64,000 nt of DNA from Gentiana macrophylla (lineage: Eukaryota; Streptophyta; Magnoliopsida; Gentianales; Gentianaceae): assembly GCA_026214975.1 (NCBI GenBank), contig JAOBSW010000762.1, positions 248,001 to 312,000 on the forward strand, given 5' to 3'. Position 1 is the stretch's first letter. Each line of letters starts with the position of its first letter. This document shows positions 33,258 to 44,802 of this stretch, piece after piece. Position numbers and translations under genes: made by a program. The notes under the pieces were generated by a model. That model was not told the origin of the DNA. It saw nothing but the letters and a program-made list of their open reading frames with translations, and ran no database searches.

Positions 33258-35600
33258 ATACACCCTACAAAACAAAGTTAATGCATTTTAGGTACCCAAA
33301 ACTGTTTGGGTCCATAGTGGTCAGTGGTAAGCATGACCCCTGGCATGTTTCCATAAGGTCTTCTTCTAAAGGTGTCATACTTTGGTTCATACATGTATTC
33401 TACACATCCATATGGTCTAAAAATTGGTTGTGTAGGATTCACATATGCTTTCTGGCCTTTTGGTATGTAATGCTGTTTGAAGTGATTTCTGTTGTTAGAA
33501 GCATTAGCATAACCATTGGATTGCTGTCTGTTAGAGGAGCATTCAAGTAATATGGAGTCTGTTGAGGTCCCTGCTGAGGTCTTGTATAAGTCCTCTGCTG
33601 AGTCCTCGGCTGATTCCATTGCTTAGGTTTTACCCTAGACATGGTTATACTTGGTTATGCTAATGCTTCTAAGAATATTCCAATCATCGTCATTAGGGAA
33701 CAATCTACCTTTCCCCCCAAGATAAGTATCCCTAGAATGATTAACATTATTGGGTTTAGGATTCTTATCCTTGGAATATTTCTGTTTTTCCTTTTTGTGG
33801 TCCAAAGAGACTTGGTAGCAGTGTCTCATATCGTGAGGGTCTAGAAGGTCCAACAGTCCTACCTTTGGATTTACCCTTTTTGTTAGGTACTGATGTCCTT
33901 TTAGACTTCTGATTTTGCCTCTTTGAAGCATTTTTAGTAGGCTTCACTGCCTCAGCAACCCTTTTGGGAGTTGGATCTTGTGCAGGCACAAACTTAGGAC
34001 CAATCCTGGTACTAGGTTCAGTGACCTTACTGGATCCACTCTTATTGGATTGTTGAGTTCCAAATCCAAGCCCTGTTCTATCACCATAAGGCTTTCCAGA
34101 TTTGAATGCAGTGGAGGAACAAGATGGTTCAGCAGACTCAGCAGCTACTGAATGTACAGCAGGCTTATGCTAATTCTGTCTAACTTCTTTTTCCTTTCCT
34201 TTGAGGATTCTTAATTCAGCCTTTAATCTTTCAACTTCTACTTGAAGAGCTTCTTTTTCAGCCTTCACAATCTCCTAACCAGATTGTATTATCCTTAGTT
34301 GATTAAGGATGGCATCCAAAGTTTCTTCATTGTCAGAATTTTTTGGATTTGGACCACAAGTTGATTCACAATCACTTCCAGCAGGAGTGTTTATAGATAT
34401 AGATTTTTATACCTCCTCTGTTTCATCCATGTTTGCCATTAAAGCATAATCTTCCATCTCAGCAATAAGTGCAGTATCATCATATTCATTTCCCTTTTCT
34501 GATTCTACTTCATATCCTGATTCATCTTCAGCAACTATAGCCTTTTTGCCATGTCTTCTTTGTTGACTTTTGGTCTTCAATAGGTCTGGACAATCAGGTC
34601 TGAAATATCCAGGCTTCTTGCAGTTGAAGCAAAGATAATCATGTTCCTTACTTTGTTTTAACTCAGGACAGTCAGGTTTGAAGTGTCCTGGTTTCTTGCA
34701 TTGAAAGCACAAGTAATCATTGTCTTTCCTGGAATCATCCTTCTTCTTTTCACTGAATTTCTTAGTGAAAATTCCTTGGAAAACCCTTTCCAGTTTTCAT
34801 CATCCTGATTTTCTTGCTCAAGATGAGTGCAATGCTGCTCTTGCATCTCATCCATTAGATCATCTTGAGCCTCGATGTTTCTTCTTGATGTTTGGCAGCC
34901 AATGCACGGTGGTCTTTGGTTCTTCATTTTCAAGTGGTAGGTGCCAATTTCTTCTTTGAATTCATAAGCTTTAAGATCTGAGAATAATTTGAAGGTATCC
35001 TCTTCATGTAGTTTTCTCATTTCTTCTATGGCAGTAACCTTCATCTCCCAAACTTCTTTTCGTAATGCTTCCAAGATTTTTGAGTTGATTTCTTCTTTTG
35101 AGTAGCTTACACTTAGTAAGGTGAGTTCATCCAAGATTGCATTGAATATTGATTCCATTTGCTCAATGGTTTCATTTGGTTGCATTTTGAACTTTTGAAA
35201 CCTCTTTTTGGCCACACTGATTTTGTTCTTCTTGATTGCATCGGTGCCTTCACAGATTAATCAGATCTTGTCCCAAAGTTCCTTTGCGCCTTGCAATCTT
35301 TCACCTTCATATACATATTGCTATCCAGGAGTTCTGTCAGATATATGATATCAATAGCAATATTGTTAAGATTTGCTCTCTTTCTATCTTCAAAGACATT
35401 CCATTCTCTTTTGGCTTTGGAATGTGTCTTGTGTCTCATCTCCCATTATTATCGATTTGGTAATCTCGGTGGTCCATCATCAAGACATCCATCATTTCAT
35501 CATGTGTTGCAGCTAGATAAGCCTGCATACGACGTTTATATTTATCAAAACAATCTAAAGAACACATCAACATTGTTCTAGCATACTGGTTGTTATTCAT
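33258..35600 (-). pseudogene. Element G gag with two zinc knuckles
   Basis: The start ATG is at 35600, with an N-terminus like that of element C (NNNQYARTMLM). Capsid-like sequence follows (NETIEQMESIFNAILDEL in 34658-35215). Two CCHC knuckles lie in 34407-34712: the first is intact (CFQCKKPGHFKPDC); the second has His replaced by Tyr (CFNCKKPGYFRPDC). A long basic C-terminal region (34390-33280) contains many Lys-rich stretches and ends WVPK before the protease. At least five frame changes or stops are present. Confidence 0.88.
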
Positions 35601-35691
35601 GATGCAAAGCTTTCAAAATCAGTGACTTGAAAAAGTTTTCAAAGTATTTTCACAAGCACAACAAGTAGGATTACTTCAGAATAGAAGCACA

Positions 35692-35703
35692 GCTCCGATA
35701 CCA
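35692..35703 (-). other. Element G primer-binding site (tRNA-Met type)
   Basis: The minus strand reads TGGTATCGGAGC, two bases from the 5' LTR end. The CGG variant of the usual CAG is also used by element C. Confidence 0.9.
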
Positions 35704-35705
35704 AT

Positions 35706-37361
35706 TGTTGGTCCCTTGAAAAGGCTTTGGTTAAGTTTAGAGGGGGGGGGGGGGTGAATGAACTTAACAATTAAAACTTTTGGAGTTAACAAACTCAAGA
35801 ACTCCAAAGACTCATTGATACTTGATAGTCTGGCATTGACCGTGAGAGTTCACTGAATTTGTGCAGTGGAAATATATCAAAAATTAAGCCTTATTACTTG
35901 TTGTTAAATATGATACCAAGTATTAGATACTCAGTAGTGTATGTGTGTGAGTTCAGTTGCTAGATTCAGTGGGTTGATGTACTAGATATACTAAATGCGG
36001 AAAGTAAATGCACAAAGTAAGTAGGCAGTTTTTATAGTGGTTCCAGGTGGTGTAAACCTGTCAGTCCACTCTTCTCATGTGATGTTGGAGGAAATTCACT
36101 AGAGATCTTTGATATAGCTGTTACAAAAATCCCTAAGTGTCCTTCACCAATAACTATGGCTTCACAAACTGAACACTTGGAACAGGTAGGGTTGCTGCTC
36201 CAAAGTCTTCCACTGGTCCTTGAAGGGTAGGATTGCCTCTTCACCAGCTCCACCACAAACAACAGTCTTTCATACCCAAAGATGCTTCACTGTCTTCAGT
36301 AGATTCTTATAAAAGAAAGATTGAATCAAGTAAGTGACTCAGCTTTCAGCAGCTTGATGTCTTCAAGTGTGTAAACTTGATGCAGCTTGAATGCAGATTA
36401 CACTTGAAGAAATTTACTGGATCAGCAGCTTTATGCTCAGTAGGGTCAGCAGGGTGTTTTTCTTGCTTTAATTCTGATTGCTTAAGATACATCCTTAATT
36501 TTCATCACTTGTATCTGAATTAGGAGTCCTCTATTTATAGGTAGGAATCCTTGTGACTTATGTTTGAAATTCAAACATAGCCGTTTCAGATTTTGTCCCA
36601 TTTGACTTGCTTTCTATCACTTTCATAGTAAATCGACACAATCGATCGCTTTTTGATGTGATTCTGATCTATTCACCCTTTGACTTGTATCCATTGGATA
36701 AAGGTCTGAATCATCCCAACGTCCATTTGATCTTAACCATTGATTTGTTTGATAAATCAGAGGTTGTTAGCTGTCCCTTTCTTTGTAATCTTCCAATGTA
36801 GCCTTTGATTAAATCGAAATATGTGTCCAGCAGGTTCCTGAGAACATAAGTCTGCTGATATACACATCAGTAAGCTTATCCTTATTATGTTGTGTTTAAA
36901 AACACTTCAGCTTACTGTCTTTTATCTAACTTTAATATATGATGTTAGATTACACCTTTTTGCATATAACTAAGTTCCAATCACCACTTATCTTGTGGAA
37001 CTTAGACCTTGTACACAAGGTATATGTAATCAGTTTAGGTCATCACAGACTTCCCTAAGTTCTGATTCCATATCCTTGACTTTTATTACAAAGTTTGATC
37101 CCTTAGCCTTCAATAACTAAGTTTGAGCCCTCAGCCTTCAGTCTTCAGCAGGTTCCTAATAAGTCTACTGACTCAGCTACCCTACTGATCTAGACTAGTC
37201 TGCTGATGTAAGTCAGCTGACCTTTTACAGTGATTGTTTGATCAAACCTATACAAGATCAAACTCTAATAAACCTATACATTTGATCTAGACATCTTTTT
37301 GCCTTTGCTCTATAACAGCTAGTCTGGCACTCATCACTAAAACTTAAAAATAAGTCCAACA
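35706..37361 (-). repeat. Element G 5' LTR
   Basis: 1656 bp, with the same ends as the 3' LTR. It contains an 11-base G run at 35743-35753. The TATA-like box reads CTATAAATAG on the minus strand at 36531-36540. It is followed directly by the right target duplication CCTTT (37362-37366). Confidence 0.94.
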
Positions 37362-38498
37362 CCTTTTGTCATTTTGGTTTGTAATTTATTTTAGTTTGAA
37401 TGTAGCTATTTAGAGTTCATGTAAAAATGTTGGTTTTGTCAATTTTTTTTAAAGATTAGGCTTGTTAAACCGAAACCAACCCAATCCAAACCGAAACCAA
37501 TTCGAACCAAACCATTAGGGTTGACTTCATTTTGGTTTGGTTTGGGGAATGAATTATGGCGCCCCAAACCGACCCGAGTCTTTCAAAACCAATCCAAACC
37601 CACGCAAATCAACCCCAGCTCAGCCCTATGGGAAGGGGAAGGGGTAAGGGGTATGGGCATCTTGGGCCCATGCCTAGGTTGCCTAGTGGGAGGGCCTGCC
37701 TTACGCATATAGTGAAAATTATTTTCAGTTATTACACCTCAACAAACTAAAGAAATTCAAGCCATGTAATCAACATGGAGACACAAAAACCACCCATATA
37801 AGTGTGCAAACCAAGTCCCAAACTAAATCAACATTTTTGAAACGAGCCTATTCATCAAAAGCTTAGTAATGATAACATCGATGCCATCCATTTTCAAACA
37901 AATTTGTAGAAGAGATCTCGTAGGAGGCTTATCGTTGAAACCTTCAATGGCAACAAGATCGTTGATCATGGCATATCATTTTGCATGGATCTGGATAGGT
38001 AGATATTTATATGAAATAAATTATGTGTTGTGTATTCACAATTGAGGTGGCACACACTACACTTGAATAGTGTGATCTGCGCCCCCTACTAGTCTCAATC
38101 TGATTGGGAGAAACTTTCTAGTGGATTGAGCAGAAAGAAAACTTTTCACTAGTTAAATAGGGAAAATATCTGTAGCTGATTTATCTCATTAATATTCAAT
38201 ATCTTATATTAAATGTTTTCAAAATATATATTGTCAATATCTAATGTTGAATATATCTTTTACTATATTACCATAAATATATATATATCAATTATACATG
38301 TGTATATATCACATATATCCATATATATTAATTTCCAATATTAATACATAATAATATAATATTGTGATTAATTAATTTGCAAAATCAATGTGTATCAATA
38401 TACACATCATATGCGCCCCATATAGCCAATAATTGGCTTCCGGAAATATTCTTAATTAATTAACATAATAAATATCTTGTATTTAATTTATTCATAAT
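37362..38498. other. Intergenic AT-rich sequence
   Basis: No gene. About 37440-37620 is rich in AAACC and GGTTTGG motifs and continues the simple repeat broken by element G. From 38200 to 38400 there are TATATA runs. The stretch at 38040-38170 looks like part of an old LTR but I cannot place it in a family. The sequence continues at 40196 after the solo LTR. Confidence 0.5.
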
Positions 38499-40195
38499 TG
38501 TTGGTCCCTTGAAAAGGCTTTGGTTAAGTTTAGAGGGGGGTGAATAAACTTAACACTTAAAACTTTTGGAGTTAACAAACTCAAAGAACTTCAACGACTT
38601 ACGATACTTGAAGAGCTCACGACACTCGATAGTCTGCCGATTGTTGAGTCTCTTTGAATTTGTGCAAATGGAATTATATCAAAATTAAGCCTTAATACTT
38701 GTTGTTAAATATGATACTAAGTATTAGATACTCATTAGTGTATATATGTGATTTTAGTTGCTAGGTTCAGTAGGTTGATGTATTAAATAAACTAAATGCA
38801 GAATGTAAGTGCAGTAAAGTAAGTAAAGCAGATTTTATAGTTGTTTTGGTGGTGTAATCCTCGTCACCCACTCTTCTCCCGTGATGTTGGAGGTAAATCA
38901 CTAGAGATCTTTGATGTAGTGTTACAAAGATTCCTATGTTGCTTGTCCTTCACCAATAACTATGGCTTCACAAACCGAACACTTGGAGCAGGTAGGATTG
39001 TCGCTCCAAAGTCTTCCACCGGGTCCTTGAAGGGTAGAATTACCTCTTCACCGGCTCCACCACAAACAACGATCTTTCACACCCAACAGATGCTTCACTT
39101 GCTTGAGAGAATTCTTATAAAAGAAAGATTGAATCAAGTAAATGATTCATTTGGCAAAGCAACTTGATCAGGATGATATGATCAGCAGCTTACAGTCTTT
39201 AAGTGTGTAAACTTGATGTAGCTTGAATGCAGATTACACTTGAAGATTTTCTTTGGATCAGTAGCCTTAAGCTCAGTAGATTCAGCAGGGTGTTTTTCTT
39301 GATCAGAAAATGCAGCTCAGAATTATCTCTTGTTTTTCCTTTATTTTCATCATCTTTTTCTGAGTTAGAAGTCCTCTATTTATAGGTAAGAATGCTTGTG
39401 ACTTATATTTGAAATTCAAATATAGCCGTTCCAGATTTTGTCCTATTTGACTTGATTTCATCACTTTGTTCATAGTAATCGACACAATGATCGCTGCTTT
39501 TAACATAATGATCGCCCACCCTTTGACTTGTATCCATTGGATAAAGTCCTGAATCATCCCAACATTCTTTTAATCTCTACCATTGATTTGTTTGATAAAT
39601 CAGAGGTAGTTAGCTGTCCTTATCCTTGTTTTCTTCCAATGTAATCTTGAATAAATCGAGGTATATGTATCAGCAGGTTTATGAGTCTGCTGAAGTACAT
39701 ATCAGTAAGCTGAACCATAATTTGCCGTGTTTAAAACACAATGCAGCTTACTTCTTTAATCTAATTTTTATTTATGAAGTTAGATTACACCTTTTTGCAT
39801 ATAACTAAGTTCCAATCACCATCCAACTTGTGGAACTTATACCTTGTACACAAGGTATATGTAATCAGTTTAGGTCATCACAAACTTCCCTAAATTCTGA
39901 TTCCATATCCTTGACTTTAATCACTAAGTTTGATCCCTTAGCCTTCATTAACTGAGTTTGAGCCCTCAGCCTTCAGTCTTCAGCAGGTTCCTGACTAGTC
40001 TACTGACCTAGCTACCCTACTGATATAGACCATCATTGATATAAGTCGGTGACCATTACTGAAGGCTTGTTTGATCAAACCTATACAAAAATCAAACTCT
40101 AATAAACCTATACATTTTATATAGACATATTTTTGCCTTTGCACTATAACAGCTAGTCTGGCACTCATCACTAAAACTCAGAAATAAGTCCAACA
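38499..40195 (-). repeat. Solo LTR of the element G family
   Basis: 1697 bp, TGTTGG to CCAACA, homologous along its length to both G LTRs but visibly more diverged. It is flanked by ATAAT on both sides (38494-38498 and 40196-40200), a perfect target duplication. No internal sequence is present, so it is the product of LTR-LTR recombination. Orientation follows from the TATA-like box (minus strand, about 39376-39385). Confidence 0.93.
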
Positions 40196-40393
40196 ATAAT
40201 AAATAAATACCACTATATTAAGTTATCACTATAACACTTTATAGTCGAGATAAAAGTTTCTTTATTTGGTTATCACTATAACCGCATTTTAATCTAGCTA
40301 GATGTTATTATGTGTATGACCCGATAGGCATCCGAATATGTTGGCCGTAGGCACAAAGTGCACTCACTAAAATGCCATTCACATCTAACGATC
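40196..40393. other. Continuation of AT-rich intergenic sequence into element F
   Basis: This continues 38498 after the solo LTR. A segment at 40310-40370 (GTGTATGACCCGATAGGC) looks repeat-derived. The 5' limit of element F is not visible and may lie here; no 5' LTR of F is present in the window. Confidence 0.4.
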
Positions 40394-41085
40394 ATGGATA
40401 GCGTCGAGCAACACGCCATGAACCTCAATAATCAGAAGAGTCAAATGCAATGACTACTACGGCAGCAGTTCATTGATTTCCTGGAAACTTTCTGAGGAAT
40501 TGTGAGAAGAGGGCCGAAGCAAGAAATGAGGAAGATGAGAGGAGGTGGCAGGAATCCCAAGTGAACTTGCAGAAACAATTTGACATGCTTACGGAGGAAT
40601 GGAAACAAAAATGGGCTGCCTCGCAGAAAGCTAAGGACTTGCCCACGGTTGAGGACACACTCCAGGTGGAACCTTGTGCCGTTATTCCGCAAGAGCACAT
40701 TAGTTCTGTGGAGTTGCCTTCTGTTATTGAAGCTGAGGTAATTACACCGGTAGATGCATTGGTTGATGTTCCTGATGAGCATAGTGAGTGTGTTGTCACT
40801 TCTGAGGTTGTAGTTGATGTTCATGATGGTACAGAGGTTGAGATCGCTATTGATAATGAGGAGGCAACCATGCTCACCATAGAGCCACTTTTGAATTGTG
40901 TTGCCCCAGCATTTTCTTTGCAGGTACATGCTCCTTTTGTTGGAGGCGTTGACAATGTTGCCAAGTCGGCTGGATCACTTGCGCACTTAAAAGATATACA
41001 AGCAGCACATATTTATCATGATCCATTTTGGTGCATTGTCGTCCTTTCGATTTTGTGTTTGCTAATTATTATGTTGGCCCGTTAG
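40394..41085 (+). pseudogene. Element F internal ORF (acidic, unrecognised)
   Basis: An ATG at 40394 opens a short frame broken by a stop and a frame change before 40560. The longer frame at 40561-41085 (174 codons) has a charged N-terminus (LTEEWKQKWAASQKAK), an acidic Val-rich middle and a hydrophobic C-terminus (CIVVLSILCLLIIML) followed by Ala-Arg and a stop. I do not recognise a retroviral domain. The frame shifted by one also stays open from 41028 to 41321 (no RT or integrase motif), so the hydrophobic tail may be a frameshift artefact. It sits directly upstream of the F PPT and LTR. Confidence 0.5.
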
Positions 41086-41221
41086 GTGTGTACAAGAGGC
41101 TGGTTACTAAAGTGTTCACCTCTTTACTTTTCCTGGATGTACTTCACTGTGAGGGCCTACTCACATATGTTCGGACACGCTTACTATTCGATCCAGTTGG
41201 ATTCGAGGACGAATCCTTTCA

Positions 41222-41237
41222 AAGCGGGAGGGAAATA
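41222..41237 (+). other. Element F polypurine tract
   Basis: AAGCGGGAGGGAAATA directly precedes the LTR start TGTGATCC. Just upstream, GATTCGAGGACGAATCC resembles the motif seen before the PPT of many plant gypsy elements. Confidence 0.75.
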
Positions 41238-41784
41238 TGTGATCCGGTTCGTGCTCGGAGGATACCATCAGTCATGCTAAGTATGAGTATTATGAACACC
41301 CTATGGGCTAATATTATTTAATTAATTAGGATTTGGTTTTATTTTATATTGGATTTTCAGCACTTTATTTATTAATTCTTTTATTAGCCAATATGAACAT
41401 TTCGTTTCTAGCCAATAGGAGGTAGGGCCATTTTATTAGTGGGAATTTCTCCCACATTGCTTTTTCCTTGTTAGTTCTTTTATTTGTAAGCCTATATAAG
41501 GCAAACACCAGCTTTTGATTATGTAGACAATTATGATGATATAAAATTTGGCTTCTTAGCTTTTATTGAAGTCTTCTTGACTTTGATTTATAACATGCGT
41601 GTGAGAGTTCTCTTCGTAGTAGAGGATTCAACACTTTAAGAATTACCAGAATCATGAGCTCTTGTTGGGCGTTCTTACCTACGATTTTGATTAGATTATC
41701 GAGGTCTAGGGTTTTAGCTCGTTATTGTTCCCTCTTAGTTACTTCCTGGGCAAAACATCGGATTTGATTCCAACCGGAATCACA
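41238..41784 (+). repeat. Element F LTR
   Basis: 547 bp. It begins TGTGATCCGG and ends CCGGAATCACA, an inverted terminal repeat with one extra base. It carries a TATA-like TATATAAG at 41493-41500. The left partner is absent, so this is the 3' LTR of a truncated element. The right neighbour is the truncated inverted LTR arm, which suggests that F landed in that arm. Confidence 0.8.
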
Positions 41785-41787
41785 TCA

Positions 41788-42295
41788 GGGGGTGAATAAA
41801 CTTGCCACCAAACACTGAATCTTGAACAAATTCAGTTCGATCTTAAACTTGTGCGGAGTTAAGCTAACTTAGCTGAGTATAAGTCTAGACTGACTTATGC
41901 TAAACTGAGTTAACATGTAGCGGATTAAATTAAGCCTTGTATAAAACTTGAGTTTATCAATTTGTCTAAATAAGATGCAATGTTGTTTTGTCTCATTTAC
42001 TTGTTTACATTATTCATTTATTTACAGCATTATAGTTTATATCTCATTAGATCTCACACTCAGCAAACATAAGACCGTGTCAGCACAGCATTGCATCTCA
42101 TTTAGACAAACTGATAAACTCATGTTTTATACAAAGGCTTAATTTAATCCGCTACCGGTTAACTCAGTTTAGCATAAGCCAGTCTTGACTTATACTCAGC
42201 TAAGTTAGCTTAACTCCGCACAAGATTAAGATCGAACTAAATCTGGTTCAAGATTCTGTTTTTGGGGTTTTTGGTGACAAGTTTAATCACCCCCC
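41788..42295. repeat. Long inverted repeat made of Sirevirus LTR sequence
   Basis: The left arm (41788-41982) and right arm (42089-42295) are reverse complements with few mismatches, separated by a 106-bp spacer. The right arm plus spacer continues to 42329 and ends GGGACCAACA, the 3' terminus of the B/C-type LTR. The left arm is the same LTR segment inverted and lacks the last 35 or so terminal bases. Transcription across it would give a hairpin of about 200 bp. Confidence 0.88.
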
Positions 42296-42329
42296 TCTAA
42301 ACTTGTGTCAGCCTTTAAAGGGACCAACA

Positions 42330-42820
42330 AAGCTAGAGGAGACATGACTGATGAAGAAATGGACCTGATTATGAAATTTTCTGAACCAACTGAGAAAAGA
42401 CTTGGCCTGGATTCACAACTTTACAGTATTTTCAAGGAGCTACCCACAAAAGAAGGTGAATCAAGAGAACAAGCTTTGGAAAGCTTTCTAATTATGCATA
42501 AAGTTCTTGTTCACTATTGGAAGAAATTGAACAAATGGGAAAGAGATGGTTCTCTAGAAAAAGCTGAGAAGAAGCTTGTAGGAACTGAATCGAAGTTTAT
42601 TGAAGATCTAATGAAGACAGCTACAAGTGAGAAATTGAAAAAAGTCGTGTTCTTATTTGCAATCCTATTCAAGAGAAAGTTTTTCGGGAAGCACAATATG
42701 ACAAATTCATGGAAAATTTGGGCCGACAAAAATGGAATTGAGAACGGTTTTACAAATCAGACCATGAAGTAAATTGCTGAAGAAACTGACCAAGGAAAAG
42801 AAAAGGAAGCTGAGATTTAG
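42330..42820 (+). pseudogene. Element B env-like ORF, C-terminal part
   Basis: An open frame of about 147 codons from the LTR fragment boundary to a stop at about 42770, then a further 15 codons to 42820. It is Lys/Glu-rich and helical, with motifs YWKKLNKWERDGSLEKAEKK and KFFGKHNMTNSWKIWADKNG. It lies just upstream of a PPT and Sirevirus LTR, the position of the env-like ORF C-terminus in element G. No membrane segment is seen. The first residues of the apparent frame come from the LTR end and are not part of it. Confidence 0.65.
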
Positions 42821-42978
42821 TTTCTTTTCATGTATTGTTGTATTTTAATACTATGTATTGTAAATAAGTATCATCAATAAAAACTCAGTTTCTCTGTTCT
42901 TTGTTTTTACTGTTATTTGTCCTTATCTTTTTGCATTGCTTTTAAGGAGGGTATTGACATCATCAAAATGGGGGAAAT

Positions 42979-44798
42979 TGTTGGAAATAAAATTTAAGTT
43001 TTGACGATGATTCATCAGTTATTCAGTAATTGTTTTTAACCCCATTAATAAAGTGTCATAACTAGCTGTTATAGTGCAAAGCAAAAAAGATGTCTAGATA
43101 TCAATGTATAGGATTTAAATAGTGTCTGATATTTTTATAAGTAAATCAGACAAGCACTGCAATAGTTCTAGGATCAGAACTGAGAAAATGAGTAACTAAC
43201 TTGATGAGACTATGAAAGCTGAGTTCACAACTGAAGATTTAGTAACCGACTCAGAGCGCACCAACTAAAGAACTGAAGAAGGTAAGTTCGATGAGGGACA
43301 CAGTCTCAGTTGACTTATCTTGAAGCTGAAGAACTGAGGGAACAAGCTCAGTGGATGAAGAAATGAGGGACACAGACTCAGTTATTGAAGAATGAAGAAC
43401 TGAGGGTTCAAACTCAGTTTATGCAGATTAAAAGCCGAGACTGTAAAGTTAGAATTTAGGTAAGTCTGTGATGGCCTAAACTGACCCTTTGGATCTTGTA
43501 TCAAGACCAAAAAATCATAAGGACAATGATATCTTAGATGATTTATTGATGGATATGGTGTACTCTGATTAACTCAATTATAATCCGATGAAGAATATTG
43601 TACTGAGTTTTTGAAGAATAGTAAAAACTCAGTTAATCCTCTTAAAGCTGAAAACTGACCAAATCACACAAAATCAGTTTTAAGCTGAAGTTTTATAAAA
43701 ACTGAAGAAAGATCTAACCGTTATAAAGCAAGCTATCTTATTGGACACTCAGAAATGTCCGAAAGGACACTGACATTATTCAGGATAAGCAGGACCACCA
43801 ACGGATACAAGGATTCAAATTCAAACATTCAAATTATTTAAACGTTGGAGAAACCCCTATAAATAGGTCACTTCTACCCCAAGAAGAAGTGCGGAGTTCC
43901 ACGAAATAATCTAGTCAAGAAGGATTTTATTAAGAGGGAAAGTGATTAGAAGAACTCCTGCTACATAACTTTATTGCAAGATCAAGAAATCTTCAAAGTG
44001 TCTTCAAGCATTCAAAGAAATATCAAGATCAAACACTTTAAGAAAAACAGAGCTTGAGCATATCAAATATATCAAGAAGAAGAAGCTCAAATCACAAGTT
44101 GAATCATAGTTATTGATTCAAGTCTAAACTTTGATTTTATCAATGGTTTTAGGCTGTGAAACACCAAGAAGGTGTGAAGGACAGTTGATCTACAATCAGG
44201 AAGACTATGTTTGTGATGAGATGGTGAAGAGGCAATACAACCCTTCAAGGACCAGTGGTGCAAGCAGTTGCAGAGCAGCAATTCTACATGTTCTATAGTT
44301 GCTTAGATAGTGAAGCTAGGGATTAGCCAAGGACTATCAGTTTAGGACTCTTTGTAACCGAGCTACCTCAAAGAGTTCTAGTGAAATTTTCCTCCACATC
44401 ACAGGGGAAGAGTAGACTGACAGGATTACACAATCTAGGACCACTGTAAATTCTGTCTCATTTACTTATTTACTTTATGCATTTATTTACAGCATTGTAG
44501 TTTATAGCTCATTAGATCTCACACTCAGCAAACATAAGAAACTGAGCCAGCACAGCATGGCATCTCATTTACACAAACTAATAAACTCAAGTTTTATATA
44601 TATGCTTAATTTAATCCGCTGCCGGTTAACTCAGTTTAGCATAAGTCAGTCTTGACTTTTACCCAGCTAAGTTAGCTTAACTCCGAACAAGTTTAAGATC
44701 GAACTGAATCTGGTTCAAGATTCAGTTTTTGGGGTTTTTGGTGACAAGTTTATTCACCCTCCCCCTAAACTTATGTCAGCCTTTCCAAGGGACCAACA
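42979..44798 (+). repeat. Element B 3' LTR
   Basis: 1820 bp, starting TGTTGGAAATAAAATTT after the PPT AAAATGGGGGAAAT and ending GGGACCAACA. It is homologous to the element C LTR (47368-49161). A TATA-like CTATAAATAG is at 43857-43866. No PBS follows; instead, integrase coding of B2 starts at about 44803, so B appears to have landed in, or been joined to, another copy. Confidence 0.88.
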
Positions 44799-44802
44799 AT
44801 AA

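Larger units (their letters stand above)
23644..37361 (-). mobile_element. Element G: Sirevirus-like copia retrotransposon
   Basis: A complete 13.7-kb element. LTRs at 23644-25310 and 35706-37361 start TGTTGG and end CCAACA, and the element is flanked on both sides by CCTTT, a perfect 5-bp target duplication. In minus orientation it reads LTR, Met PBS, gag with two zinc knuckles, protease, integrase, RT, RNase H, a 4-kb env-like frame, PPT, LTR. The extra long frame after pol, the long LTRs and the large gag fit the Sirevirus (Maximus/SIRE) lineage. All coding regions carry stops or frameshifts. Confidence 0.94.
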
